Shown here: in pieces, positions 48,206 through 61,983 of the stretch
Layout: each line of letters opens with the position of its first letter
Numbering within the stretch: the first letter of the stretch is position 1
From: Epiperipatus broadwayi
Taxonomy: Eukaryota; Onychophora; Udeonychophora; Euonychophora; Peripatidae
Assembly: GCA_028023455.1 (NCBI GenBank)
Contig: JAQFVV010012668.1
Coordinates: forward strand, 1,219,660 to 1,283,659
Direction: 5' to 3'
DNA: 64,000 bases
Position numbers and translations under genes: made by a program
The notes under the pieces: model-generated
Told to the model about the DNA's origin: nothing
The model's database searches: none
What the model saw: the letters and a program-made list of their open reading frames with translations, nothing else

Positions 48206-51200
48206 CTAAAAATAATAACAAAAACCAGTAATGTTAATATTGCTTTGTGAACATCAGATGGAATAATAATCTTAGAACAAAATGTAAAAAGCAATAATTA
48301 ATAGTGACAATGATTTCAGTTCTTAGAAGAAAAAAAATACACATATAATTCCAAAATCATAAACATCTATAACAAATTTCCTAGCTAAAACAAATCTAGA
48401 ATGTCAATTCTTAACCAAAATGCCAGAACAAGGATTATCCTGAATATCTAATAATATTTCTTGACAAAATTTTTCTGTATATACTATAATCTAAACTTAA
48501 AATTGGCCATAGTTTATGTATTTCTATTTAAGAGTAGTAAATCACTACCTGAGTCCAGAATAAAATGAATTCATTTGTTCTTTAAGATTTTGATATTCAT
48601 AATTTACTAGTCAACAATGGTGGAAAATGAAGGTGAACTTACGTTATTTCAATCAGATAAAAACACCATAACATTAATAATTATTAAACAAATAATCAAT
48701 TATATAGGGATAGAAACAAATTTCATTTCAAATAACATTGTTTTAATAATAGTCCAATAAAAATTAATAAGTGTAAACATAAAATGATCATAGCTTAATA
48801 TTTATGCAATTAATAGCAGTAAATCACTCTTTTCCAGGTTATCAATAAATGCTACTCTGTAGGTTAACAAGAATAGAATGAATCCACATATTGTTTAAAC
48901 TTTTAATGTTTATAATCTTACTCTTGTCAACATTAATAGAAAAAAAAGAAAGAACATAATAAATCATAAAGATCAAAACATGACATCAAAAGCTTAAAGA
49001 ATTAATAGATTCATTCTATTCTTGATTTTTGGTTAACATATAAAGTGTTATTTATTCGTAGCCAGAAGGAGAATGGTTTACATACACATTAAGCTATGCT
49101 AACATCAAGTTTACATTGGTTAACATTTATTTGTTTTACAAATCTAGGTTATTAAAATTGAGATTCCGTCTCAGTCTTGTATAATTGATTATTGCTTTTA
49201 GTAATTATTAATGCTACATTTTCATCTGACTGTTATATTAAAACTACTCTGACTTTTTACTAATGTCAGCATGGGTAAGCTTATAAACACAAAAGCTTAA
49301 TAAGTAAATGGATTCATTGTAGTCTTGACTCTTTGTTAATATAGAATGTTTATGTATTATTATCTGCAATAACAAAAATAAACCAACATATCATAATAAC
49401 AGCAAGAATAATAATTGAAATAATATTTACATAAGTACAACTGCTGTGACTTAGCACTTTTTAGTAGTTGACTATTTTTGTTACCATATATAATAGAAGC
49501 TATTATAATTCTTTGAAAATCAAAAAAAATAAAACAGTGTGAGTAATGTAAGATACCTATTAATTAATCTCTGCATAATGGCTTTCCATTTTTTCAAATA
49601 TAATTCTTATAGATCTCAGAAAAAAAGTGAGTTAAATAAAACAATAAAAATAATGCCAATTACATTATATTTTCTGCTCCTACACTAATAAAAAATAATG
49701 CATAAGTTAGGATGCCATTACTTGATAGAAGAACAGATTTTCACAAAGTTTTCAGTTATATACAAAACATTTGTTATATGATTAATTAGAAGGACTAAAG
49801 TAAAACTTTGCAAATGGCAAACTAAATTAAGCATTTTAATATATATCAAAATGAATTTGTCAACTACATTTTCAATCTAAATTTTTACTTATGTATATTA
49901 GTTTCTCTGAGCCAAGAGAGATGAACATTAATAGATAACCAGGTACTGTGATCAAGAGATAATGCTCTATCATTATTGATAATAATTTGCCACCATATAA
50001 CAATCTAGTATTTCTACATTTGATATACAATATAAATTTTAATGAAGCATCAAAATTCATCAAAGGCTTATGTTTGCTTTTAGAAAATGCTCTATGATTT
50101 TTATAGATTGTCATCTCAAAAAAACATTAAATAAAATATAACTAATAAAACTTATAATTAAGACAGTATTTAAAAATGCTTTACTTGTAGTAGCAACATT
50201 TTGGAGTCTATTTAAGACTTCAGCCTTGAATTCTCAAGCTGATAATATACCAAGCAAAAAGTCAACATTTCTTTATTTCTTGGCTAATAAAGCATGTAAT
50301 TCTTTTTAATTTTTGTAGACTGCACTCAAATAATATGTGAAAATTGACAATGTCTCACATTCACCGATTCATTAACCCCATGTCAAAAAATATATAAAAA
50401 TAGAAGTCATAAACAGCTTATTTTATCTTCCGGCACACTCAATGATATTATAATAATTGCACAAAGAGCATTAATACTCATAATAAAGCTACATTGCTAT
50501 GAATTTGAAAATTAAAAAATTCATTTAAAAGAGATCCAAATCAATCTTTCAACTCTAAAAAGTACTTTCTTTATTTGATAAAATGATAAAACTGATTTAG
50601 TTTTGAAAGAAAAATCATTTGATTAAACTGGTTGGATATTCAATAAGAGCAAATCTACAATTCTTGAAGTAGGAAACCCCCCCCCCCTTTAAGTTATGCT
50701 TTTGAAACTGTTAATGTTACATACAATATAAAATAAGAATTTGATGAAGACTGTTGAAGCAGTACATTTGTAGATAGAAGAAATGAACAAAAAAATGTTC
50801 TGATAGGTAATAATCTATTGCAACAAAAAAGAAGAGTATAACTTTAGCAAGCAGTCCACTTAGTTAAGTCATTTGTTGCTAATAAGAAATGATTGTACAT
50901 ATTCTGAAACCAAAAGAAACTTAAAAATGAAGCACTTTACATTTTCCTTTGGGCTTAAAAACTGCTATCACTATTAACTTCATTTTTAAAAAAAATTTAA
51001 TTTTATTATTCATAATGCAAATGCTGTTGCTATAATCCAACAAATGATGTAACAAGAAAATGATTAAAACTATCTGAATGAACAGTATGCCTGGAATCTA
51101 TGAATAAAACATTCTGTAGGCATTGTATCTTTTGCATTTCATAATCATTAAACTTCATCACAAAAAGAATGAAAAATAGTAATACTTTTTTATTATTACC

Positions 51201-52066
51201 ATTATTATTTTTGAGAGAGAATGAATGATTGAACAGATTCATATATATATATATGGCTAAATTTGAATATAAAAATATGTATGTAAATGTATTCCCTCTC
51301 AAATTATTATTATACTTATCTTTTTAATAAGTGCCTTATTTTGTTTGTTATATTATTTTATTGAAATCTTTGTGTACAGTCATACATTAAATTATATCAT
51401 AGGAATGCATATACAGTACATATAAAAAATATCTACCTTATATATATATATATATATATGCAAGATTGTTTGTATGAAACTTTTACTAAATAAAAACAAA
51501 CTTCTTTATTTACTACTAGTATAGTAAATTCTGTAAAAAGGACAATTGAGTAATGTGCTAATCCTTTATCATAAAATGATATTCAAATGTTATGCTTAGT
51601 TTCATATGTTTGTGTTGCTGGTTTTTGATAGAATGAATTTAAGAAGTTTGTAATGATCCAAACTTTTTTTTATTTTTTGCTTGTGGTTCTTAGTATATTA
51701 TCTTTAAAATCTAAAAAAAAAAAGTGATTTACCATGAAATTACAATATTATGAACATTTTAAATGAGTGTACAGCAATCATATTTTTAGTTATGAATATG
51801 TAACACCTGCTTAGAAAAGTGTGTTTGACATAAGCTACTAACGAAGGAAGCTTTGTTCTTTGAGAGATTTTTATATAAGTATATGTTTTTTTTATATTAC
51901 ATTAAAATATCCATATACTGTATATATATATATAAATATTAAAAACATGTTATATAAGTGTGCTACTGGATGTGGTTTTTGATATCCTTGAACAGTCTTG
52001 CAATTAAGTAACATGGAGATCATCAGTTGAATTTGATAAATTAAATTAAAGAGGAAAGAAAATGAA
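48206..52066. other. Probable intron upstream of the semaphorin exon, with local diverged repeats
   Basis: No other exon was identified. Segments at about 48,985-49,060 and 49,290-49,360 share 'aaaagcttaa' with a following 'ttcattgtagtcttgact' or 'ttcattctattcttgatt' block. A related block lies inverted at about 48,850-48,920. AT microsatellites occur at 51,240-51,255 and 51,439-51,460, and a C-run at 50,679-50,688. Confidence 0.4.
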
Positions 52067-52120
52067 TTATACATTTTGATGCTTCTTCATGAAGCCATCA
52101 ATAAACGATTCCAAAGATCG
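52067..52120 (-). other. Possible short terminal exon
   Basis: On the minus strand an excellent acceptor (a long T/G tract ending 'tttttatgacag', AG at 52,122-52,121) is followed by an open frame RSLESFIDGFMKKHQNV and a stop. The peptide is less biased than surrounding frames and looks protein-like, but matches nothing I can name. It lies upstream (in minus sense) of the semaphorin exon. It could be the last exon of a different gene, an alternative exon, or chance. Confidence 0.2.
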
Positions 52121-53149
52121 CTGTCATAAAAATAAAAAACAAACAAACAAATTTTAAGCTCGATTCTAATTCTCCTCTCATACTAGCAGAATGAATAGAA
52201 AGTTCCAAAAATAACTGCTACTTATCTTTTCCATTAACTCAATCAAAAATTTTAACAAATTAATAAAACCACATGATATTTATCCAAAACAAAAACTTTG
52301 TGGTCTTACTTCTTTGGAAACTGGGTGTTTGGTAATCATTCCCTATATTTTAGGAGCAATCTATTCAATAAACTCCTTGAAAATATTTATGCTATTTCAG
52401 TGGAATTTAGATGCATATCTTTCATATTTATAAATATTTCTCACTGAACAGGCTCAGCCAACAGTTATAAAGCAAATCCTTTAAAGCTAATCATCATCAT
52501 AATAAAAAGTCCTTAAACTGTCACCATGGAAAAAATTAATTGCTATAAATTACTTAATTGATAATCTATATGTTAAATTATGGCATTTCTAGTTATTTAT
52601 TTAACACAGGGATTGTTTTTAAAAGACATTACAAATAAATCTAGATAATTTTTCTAGTCACTTTATTAAATACTTAAATTTTGCCATTGTATCATAAATT
52701 GACACTCATTATTTATTTGATATCATAGTTTGTAATTGGATATACCTACTGAAGTTAGAGAATTTACATTAGCTCCTTCTGAAGAAAATAAGCACAGTGA
52801 CAATGACTCACTGTGAACCTAATGACAATGATGAGAAAAATTATACTAATCATTTTTTTCTAGTTGTGAATGTATGTTTGTTTAAATGTTTTTGAACCTT
52901 TATAGTAGCAAAAAAAAAAAATTAATATGAAGAGTGTACACGTAAAATCTACATGTGTAAAAAAACAAACAAAAATATTTTGAAATATTTTATTAAACAG
53001 GTTACTGAATCTAGAAAATAAAAACTGCTTGGGGTCTCATAAAGAGCCCTTATTTTGTGACATAATTATTCAATTATTAAAATATAATGATATGATGCAC
53101 AGCATAATTAATGCCATTACTCTTTGAATTAGTGGTAAATCAGGTCTAC

Positions 53150-54990
53150 TGAATACATTTAAAAACATTTCACGTAAGGTAGCTTGTCTTCTGATATTTG
53201 GTGTAATAATGTGACATTGGGAAACCATTGCGAAGATGTGGTTTGGAGAATATCAGCAACAATTCTTAGGGTGACATTTAATTGCTTATCCAGTAAGTTT
53301 TGATTCACAACTTTTAATAGTAATAATCAGCTTTCCAAAGAATACTTCTAGGAATTACTTTTCTCATAATTATTGACAGATAAAAAGATAAGTTAGTTTA
53401 CAGTCTAATTTAAAATATATTTTTCTATTTTTAGATTGAAAGTTGAATATACTGATTATGTGAGATTTCCAAACTTATCATGTCCTTATTAAAAAAAAAT
53501 TATACTTCTAAGAAGGCTCTTTTTATGAGGATAATATAATTAGCATAGACAAATTTCATGTCTTCTATATCTGGAAGATTATTGATAAATACATTAAATA
53601 AAATAAATAAGGAAATTAACCTATGGATAATGGCAGCCCATTACCATTTAAAAATGCTAAAGTGTTTTGGTTGAAGATTATTATGTAATTAATTAAACTT
53701 TCCTATATGTAAGAACTTCAAATACAATTTTTACAAACAGTCAAAGCTGAGATTAGATAAATAAAATGATCCAGTATTTATTCTGGCAGCCTTTTTCAAT
53801 GTGAATAACTAAAAATAAAACTTGGTCCCTGTAGTTTTGTCCTAGCTTAAATCCAGCCTTCTGTAATATAAATGGTACTCAACAATTGGTATAATTATCA
53901 TTAAGATCATTTTTTGAACATATATTATAAATTAATACTTTTGATAATTTATAAAATCATTATTGAATTTTAATATAACTTATTAGAATTGTCATTAAGT
54001 TTTAAAATGTCTATAATTTTCTTTTTATATCAACAAATTTTGCCAAATGTAATTTGGCTTTACTTCTTAAATTTGTTACATATTTGAGAAAAATGTTATC
54101 TGGTTCTTAAAGCAGTCAATGGCAGATTCTAGTTCATTAATATCTACTTGTTTTATTAGATATAAATGTGAAAAATATTATAAATGAAAACTTGCATTTC
54201 TGCTTGATGACGTATTTACAGGTTCTTTTAATCTTGGACTTATTAATAGTGACAATTATAGTTATTTTAGAGGTGTTTCTATTCCCATCAATAATAATCC
54301 ACACTTTTTGACTGGATCATCGAAGCCATTTTCTAAATATGTATTAGCAATAATCTGACACATTGGAAAATACTCCCCACCCCTTCTGGAGTAAATTACT
54401 TTCAGAATACTCAAGAGATTAATCATTTGGTAGCTGTTGTAATGAATTTATTAAAACTATCATAGCAAGAAGGGATAGATGGGATTCTACTAATATTTCT
54501 TCTTAAATGAATGGTATATTTATTCCAGTCAACAATTTCTTAAATTCCATCTTAGGGTTGATGGGCGTTTGATGGTAAAATGAATTACAAGAATGATAAG
54601 ATTTTATGCTGGCTGTAAGAAAATGATTCTTATTAGTTATTCAGCCAAAATAAAACATAATTCACAGATTATTCCTGTACTTTATTCACATGAATGGAAA
54701 TTTCTTCCTTAGTTGATATCACAAAGTACATACATACTGATTAAAATTATTCATTCTAAAAGCAAAACCTGCTTCATCTTCATCTGTATATCACAAAAGA
54801 TTACTATGATCATTAAAATCTTCTATGAATATAGGAGCAGCAGAAAGTTTTAAAAGAAAAGGATATGTCAGTTTATATTATGAAGATTTGTAAATATTGT
54901 ATACATAAAAGTGATTTATTTTGTTAGATGGGTTCAAATATTTCTAGTTTATTAAAAGCTTGTTTTTAGTCACTAACTTCTTATATTGAT
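53150..54990 (-). mobile_element. Jockey-like LINE fragment (endonuclease and RT)
   Basis: On the minus strand, 'APIFIEDFNDHSNLLYTDED' near 54,780-54,840 resembles the GDFN region of APE-type endonucleases (Gly changed to Glu). Further down, 'LFNVFINNLPDIEDMKFVYA' near 53,545-53,605 matches the RT stretch leading to the YADD box, here decayed to Tyr-Ala-Asn-Tyr. The preceding QGS-type loop survives as 'GLPLSIG'. Several frameshifts separate these blocks. The order and motifs fit a Jockey-type element; limits are approximate. Confidence 0.65.
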
Positions 54991-55139
54991 ATCCTTAATT
55001 ATACTCTATATTGAATTATAACTTGTCATTATTAAATGCTGCAATTGATTCCATCCTTAAGATGTCTCAAAATTGTCTCATTATTTTTGATAATTTAACT
55101 TCCAGTGATTTTTATATATTAAAAAAAGATAAAACAGCT

Positions 55140-55275
55140 TTTAGACAGCCCATAATAGGACAAAGGCGTCTCCAAAAACGTGTTTAAAACTTCAAAAAGT
55201 TTATCCAGTCTGGACATAAAACCTAGGACATAAGCCTAACAAGGTAGATATGCTAACCGCTATAGCATGAGATCT
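55140..55275 (-). mobile_element. tRNA-derived SINE
   Basis: The minus strand carries an A-box-like 'tagcggttagcatatctacc' (55,263-55,244), followed about 20 bp later by a B-box-like 'ggttttatgtcc' (55,223-55,212), with the spacing of a Pol III tRNA-type promoter. A non-tRNA body ('gacgcctttgtcctattatg') then runs to about 55,140, next to the Jockey-like fragment. The tRNA source is not certain. Confidence 0.6.
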
Positions 55276-56395
55276 TTTATACTTTATATATAAATGAAAT
55301 CTAAATTTTATACGCCGAAGACACATATATTTATCATGTTTGCTTCATGATATTTCTAAAGCATATTATCAAGTTATCTAAAAATGAAATATCAAATAAA
55401 TAATGATAATATTTAAATATATATATATATAAATTAATTACAAAAGAATAACATCATTAATTCAAAAATAATTGTGAAAGTTTTAAAAAGAAAGGTATAT
55501 AATTTCACAGCATGAAAGAAGAATTAAATCTATAATTCTAACTTCAAAGGACTAATGCAGATATTGGTTTTATTATTTCCTTTTCAATAGCTTGATATTA
55601 ATGTTACTTGAAAAGAAGATCAATAAATAGAAGTTATTCTTGTCAAGATGACTATAACCTTGATATTATATTGATCATAGCAATAATAAAAAGAATCCAT
55701 GGTGAGAGAAAAATAAAAAAAAATATATAAAAAAATCCATTAAACTTAATCCTACATTAATAGATAGTGGAAGTTTTTTTTTTTATTTGAAAAACAAATA
55801 GAAAATGGTTTGACAGAAAACAAAATTTATCTATATGCTATACACACGCGCTCACACACACAAATATATATAAATACACATACAAAGTTCAACTTTTTTA
55901 TTTACTATTACTTAATCAAATATGGACTCTTATAAAGAAAATGTGTTATATATATAGATCAGAGATAATTTAGGAAATGCCACGGCTGAGAACATTTTTG
56001 TAAAGTTAATTGCTTCAAATTTATATAAGTTGAGCACAACTATATGAATTGTTTAACTAACATAAGAAATATAATTTTCTTTTCAAGTATATTGTGAATT
56101 TGATGTTATCATTAATGTAACGCACAAACAGTAAACAATTAAATTTGTTTTTATATAAAGTAAATTATTTTAAATAATTACACATTTTGTAAAGTGAATA
56201 TTTAATTATTAATTGGAAAAAATATATCTATAATTCCCTTATATCTTTGTTTACCTTAGTAATAAAAATTCACACAATAAAATTACCTTAAGAAATACAC
56301 TATATTTGTTTAAAAATGACTTCAAGTTTAAGCTGTAACAGAAACTTTTCAATATTATAAAAAAAAATTCAGAATATAAAGAGAAAAAATTAACA
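55276..56395. other. AT-rich DNA, no gene seen
   Basis: Simple repeats only, including a (CA)n/(TA)n stretch at about 55,841-55,872. Confidence 0.5.
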
Positions 56396-56399
56396 ATAC

Positions 56400-59300
56400 C
56401 ATGTTTCAACGAATAAATAGTTTATTTATCAAAAAGACCATTAAAGCCATTAAAACTCAAAGTATTGACTTTATTATTGTAACAATTGTTTACATTGCTA
56501 TAAAAGTAGTTCTAAAGGTTGTCCTACAATGTCTAAAAATTCAACCTTGCAACCACTGTCCATTCAGCTTTTCTTTTGCTCATTATTCCAGTTCTAAATC
56601 TGCCACACTATTTGCACATCAGTTAAGGCATTGTTTAGGATGTTTTGTTCCAGTTAGTTATTTTCAGATGTTTCATCTATGTTACTCAGGCTATTATTAA
56701 TGCTAGCATTTACAAAGTTACTGTCATTATTTGTTGGTCGCATCTGGCCCTCTTTCATATTTTATTTATTTAGATCGATCATTTCCCATGCCAGCCTAAA
56801 GGTCATCTGGGTTGGATGAAATTGATCATGAGTTCTTGTTGTGTTTAGTTTCTTCCTATAAGATTGGGTTAGAGATATGCTGTTGGGGTTGTATACTGCT
56901 TCACATCTTGTAAGCCACAGGTTTAAAGCAAGGAAGATTGAGCTTCTTATCATGACAAAATCTCCATTATTGACAGGATGTCTGGTTAGGGTAGTTAGTG
57001 GTTGCTTGATTTGGTATATTGCTTGGATTGTGTTTCAGAAATCCGGTTATGGTATCCTCTTCTCTCTTGCATAGTGGGCAAATAGGGTCTATGTTTTTAA
57101 AGTGTCTACTGTATACCAGAAACCAATTAGTAGGTAAAGCTTCCAAGTTTGTTTTGAGTAGAAAGTCATAGAATTTAGGTTCAATGAACCATCTTTTGAA
57201 CTTCCTTAGTATTCTATGATTGGTTATGTTTCACAATGTGGGCTCTGTTTCAGGTAATTTGTTAGTAAAGTGATATGCTTCCCAGTAGGTTTTTTTTTGT
57301 TGTTATTCTGAGGAGGGTTGAGTGTGTCTTTTGCTACTTCTGCCCTTAGTTTTGTTATCCATCCTATTGTCAATGGTGGCAATGTGTCCATGGGACTTAT
57401 CTTATTGTGTGGGTTAATTTGAGGGATGACTCTACTTAATTTATATATTAGGTTATATGTTCACTGATACCTCGTTGTTTTGATGGCATGCAAAGACAAT
57501 CCATTTGATTTGGCATGTCTTTGCATCTTGGAAAGGCTTATTGTGACTGTTTTCCCTTTCCAGAATAGGTGGGAACAGAGTGAATTGATTTTAGCTATGA
57601 ATCTATTGGTGTACTTAACGAATGGAATGTAATATGCTATTCTAAGGAAGACCACACATTCATGAGTGTTTTTGGCATGTAATGATAGACATATTTTTTC
57701 TAATGACTTTATTATCTTATTTACTGTCTCCAGCATGGCTTCTTGTACCTCTTTCCTCTTTTGAAGCAGGGAAAGGTACATAGGGATTCCTAGATATTTC
57801 TGAGGCTTCGCTGAGAATTATGATGTTACTGTTTTTCCTGAAAAAAAGTCTCCACTCTGATAACTTGTTCAAATTAAAGGAGAGTTCTCATTCTTTAAGA
57901 ATTTTTCCATGATTTGGCCAAGGGTAGAAACACAGCCAGGTCATCCATGTATGCAATAGGTGTTATGCTTTTTCCGATTTCTGGATAAAGAGTCCAGGAA
58001 GTTTTTTATACACTGTCTTAAGAAAGACATTTGTATAGATCGCAAATAATAATGCACTGATGGGTTATCCCTGGTGGATCGATTTTGTGGATATGAAGGA
58101 TTCCGAAATCTTTCCATTTAATGTTATTGCTATTTCTCTCTTATTTAATAGATTACTTTATTATATTTTTGATTGTGGAGGAGATTTCATATCCACCAAG
58201 AAGGTGAATGAGATGGTTTGTTCTGACTCTATCGAAGGCTCCCCACTATGTCCAGCTGGACCACTACAGGCTTAGCCTTCCAGTTTTCTCTGGTGTAATC
58301 TATTGTTTTAAAGAGACTTAATGCCACTGCTGTGGATGCTCCCTTCTTGGCAAATTGAAATGGATATATAAGGGAGTATTTTGTCCTGGATCTTATCCTT
58401 AATCAATGACTCCATTTGTTTGATCATCAATGGAGTCATTCAGATCGGACTCAGATTTTCTGGAGGCAATGGTAGTAATGGTTTCTTGAGTGTCACAAAT
58501 CTAATTGGTATAATCCCTCAATAGTTTTTTTTTGAAAGTAGGTCCAACATATTCTGAATGATAGAGACTGTGAAGGCCTCTAGATGTAATAAAATGAATT
58601 TTGGTATCACATGGAGGCCTGGATGGGTTTTCAGTAGTGTGGATGCAATTTTCTCTCTTATCTCTGGCAGCTATTATCCCATGTTCATTTTCTGTAAGAT
58701 TATAGTGTTCATTTTGTGTTGATGATGGTGAAGCATCTGTGAGTTTATTTCTGTAGTACTCTAGTATCTGATTTATCATTGGTATACCAGTGTATGTGTC
58801 ATTACCAATTATTAAAGCAGAGGGTGTTATTTTTTTCCCTGAAGCCAAGGGCCGGATCTGATGTATCCCCTGAAGAAGTTGTGCAATCTACTCAGAAGGA
58901 TCCTCAACTTCTTGGCAACTAAATATTCTGAAATTATCTGATGGTTTTTTTATATTGTTGTTTCAAATCCAAAATTGCCATGATGGCTGCGGGTGTTGCA
59001 GGCATGCTTTTGATTGTGACACTAATTGATTCCATGGTTTTTAAGAGGGTGAACAGATCTTTGTTCTTTTTGGTGTAAAAGGTGATTATTGAAGAGAGGA
59101 TGTTTATAAAGGTGAACCATGCTTCTATTGGAGTAAAGAGAGAATAGATTAATTTTTTGAAAATATATGTATGCTTCTGAAATTACACCCTCTGGAGTTG
59201 CTGCTTTCAGTAAGATTCTGGTAGTTGTTTTTATTTTTCCACCAGATTGTATTGGAGAATCTATAGTTAATATGATGTTTAGTGCATGATGGTCTGAGAA

Positions 59301-59835
59301 TGGAATGGGTTGTAATGTTGGATTAATTAAAGTGTATTCCTGGGGAGTAATATATTAAGTCAATTAGTGTTGCATATTGTCACAACCTTGGCCAACCATT
59401 AATCTAGTGTTTATAAGGAATATATATTTTTTGTTAAATTCTTCATACAACATTAATGCCATGTTTATTTGTTGTATTGGGTGGTGGATATGAGAACTTT
59501 CTTTTAAGTAGTGAAAAACTAGCTTTAACTTCATCTTGTTGACCCCTATGGTTATAAACAGCAGACTGGTGTTTAGTATAATTAGATTGTGTGTTTTAAT
59601 CTGAGAATTAAAGGGAATTAATAAGGCTACTCCCGCTGCCGGATTGGGTGGAGTAGTAAAATGTACCTAATTTTTATATTTGGCATATGATGTCTGCATT
59701 TGAGTTGATGTGGAATTTTGTTTCTGTTAATATGATTAAGTGAGGTTTGTGTGTTCTTATCCAGAGGATCAAGGCCTGCATTCTGTTATATGAGTTTAGA
59801 CCTTTGATGTTCAATCCTACTATATTGACATTCAT
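56400..59835 (-). pseudogene. L1/Tx1-like LINE ORF2 (endonuclease and reverse transcriptase), broken
   Basis: The probable start is the Met at 59,835 (MNVNIVGLNIKGLN). Minus-strand order: endonuclease with 'HLIILTETKF' (catalytic Glu, about 59,715-59,730) and 'PAAGVALLIPF'; the GDFN motif is not recognisable. Then a linker frame (58,848-58,501), RT motif A 'VVVQLDIVG' with a frameshift before the expected Phe-Asp (about 58,240-58,285), 'PISALLFAIYTNVFL', and the catalytic 'ITPIAYMDDLAVF' (YMDD at 57,951-57,940). The connection domain (57,781-57,461) has 'SHLFWKGKTVTISLS', which resembles the L1/Tx1 WKGK region. A zinc-like 'CPLCKREEDTITGFLKHN' lies near 57,060-57,110 and a C-terminal frame at 56,953-56,762. 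Numerous stops and frameshifts make it inactive. It is related to, but older-looking than, the 33-41 kb element. Confidence 0.85.
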
Positions 59836-59939
59836 ATTGGGAGGTATGGCGGTATTATTGGTTTTCCGAAGATCTTGTTTTTATTTGGTAATTTTTCCTG
59901 GAGTATTACTCTTGTTGTGGTTATTATTTTCTGAGATGT

Positions 59940-61983
59940 TTAATTGTTAGTATTACTCTTATTGTGGTTATTATTTTCTGAGGTATTTAATTGTTGGTTT
60001 TGCTCTTCCGAATCTGCTTGCATTTCTACATTCTCCATGTCCTCTTGGAAGTTGGTTTTTAATTTTTTTCCTTTTATAAAACTGGTATTTGTCTCACTGT
60101 CTGACGAGCTTTTACTATTCATGTTTTCTCTATGCTTTCCAGTGTCATTTGTTGTGTTGCTGCTTGCTCTTTCTGTTCTTTTCCTTTTTTCTTCTGTATT
60201 GATTGTTGGTTCTAGAGGGGGTCTCTATTATTGTGGAGTCTGATTCTGATTCTGTGTTTGTATGATCAATGTATTGCTGGTATTCTTCCTGCAATTCAAT
60301 TGGTGGTGAATTATTTTCCTTTGGATTTGGTGTTTCTGTTGCTTTTATTTTTAGTTGTGTTTCTTGTTCATTTCTTTTGCTATTTGTTTGTTTTCCTTGT
60401 GTTTTGGTCAAGTTGCAATTGTGAGTTTTGGTTTTCTTCATGTTGCAATATCTTGATGGATAGTCTCTAACAAAGTGTGTCCTTAGTTTACAGAAGAAAC
60501 ATTGTGGTGGAATACCTCTAAATGACACTATGAGTGGAGCAATCTCTGTACAATGAAAAGTTGGGGATTGAAGTCAGCGTGATACTCTTATTTAGTGTTA
60601 ATGTGAAGAGCACCGCATTTGTAGGTATTGGTATTTCAGCCCTCTTCTCCAAGACGTAACAAAAGTTATTCGCTATCCCATATGGTTTTAGTAACCTTTG
60701 TAGGTCGTTTTGTGTAAAGTTGAGAAAGCAGTAATGGATGTGTCCTGTTAACACCATTGCTCTATCCATGTCAATTACACACAATATCTTATTATTTATG
60801 AATTTAACTGAGTTCTGTAATATTTGCTTCTGTAAAGTGTTGTGATCCTCTACTATTATATATCTATTATTTGGGTGAGTTAATAAATTTGCTAATGTGT
60901 ATCCACAGTCTTTTCTCAGATAATTGCTTGCAAAATTGATCCATTGGAAAATTGTACAATTATTTATTTTGATTGGTTATTGCTAAAATTAAGGTTTTAT
61001 CACTTGTATAATTTTGAAATGATCTTAAGAGTTGTGCTGGAATTGTTGCATTAAAATCTGCTACAATGTTATTTAGTTCAGATTGTACTAGTTTTTGTAG
61101 TAATGCATATTCTTCTGTTATCTCTCTTTGGTCTGTATTTTCTTCCTCTTCTTCTAAGCATGTTAAACATGTCATTCTTGCTTTGGGTATCTTGAGTTAG
61201 TATAGTGTTATTTTTATTTATGTTGGTTTGTAAAATGTTCAAATATGTAGCTTTACTGTTTGGGTAATTTTTAGTTTTGGGTTGCATTTTGACTGTGGCG
61301 GTTATATTCATAGAATTTTCGTTTGTCCATTTAATATTTTCTTGTCTTATTTTTGTTTTATCGCTATTTTTTTAAAAAATCTTGTTCACTTCTGACGGTA
61401 AATTGGGAGATTCTTCTGTTTCCATGATCTCTTTAATATCTTGTTTATTGCTTAGATTTTGTTTAATATTATTAGATTTGTCTTTTATATGTGCTGTTTC
61501 ATTATTTGTATCATATTTCCCTATTATTTTGGGGTTTTTAGATGTATTTTTAACATTCATTTGTAATCCTTCAAATTTATTACTGTTTACTTGAACCCCC
61601 ATATATTTTTTTTTTTTGCGTTATTGTCGCTATTTTCATCCCTAGCGTTAAATTATTTTTTTAGTTGCGATTTCATTAATTTGACTATTTTGAATCAGAT
61701 CCTTTTTTATACATTGGATTTGTGTTCACAGAGGTACGTCTACCTCTCGATAATCTATATCCTCCATAAAATTGGAGTCATTATTTACATACTTATCTTT
61801 ATTTTTATCGTTAATGTTAAAATTTTCAAAATTCTTGATCTCTGTGCTTTCAACATTTTGAAACATAACTTGTTTATCTTTTGGATTTAAGCTCTCTAAC
61901 TTCTTATGTCCTTCTATATTATCATTATCTAGCTTTGTATCGAGAAGTTTAAAAGTTTTACCATGTTTTTTAGACTTTTCCAT
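59940..61983 (-). pseudogene. L1/Tx1-like LINE ORF1 (nucleic-acid-binding, zinc knuckle), broken
   Basis: Read from Met 61,983, several frames in succession make up a Lys/Asn/Glu-rich N-terminal half. A conserved core follows at 60,784-60,518 ('GHIHYCFLNFTQNDLQRLL', 'IPTNAVLFTLTLN'), then a zinc knuckle 'CFFCKLRTHFVRDYPSRYC' near 60,500-60,450, then a polar low-complexity tail (60,528-60,145 and 60,122-59,940). ORF1 proteins of this kind bind LINE RNA. The fourth knuckle ligand, normally Cys, is Tyr here (Asp-Tyr-Pro). Frames must shift at least three times. ORF2 begins about 105 bp after the end. Confidence 0.75.

Noticed and set aside
51439-51460. AT microsatellite as a replication origin or regulatory site
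   Set aside because: Dozens of similar AT runs occur throughout the window; there is nothing to single this one out.
59747-61890. Several plus-strand hydrophobic open frames (67-99 codons)
   Set aside because: They are antisense to the polar, Lys/Asn/Glu-rich LINE ORF1; hydrophobic Phe/Leu-rich shadows are expected opposite such sequence.
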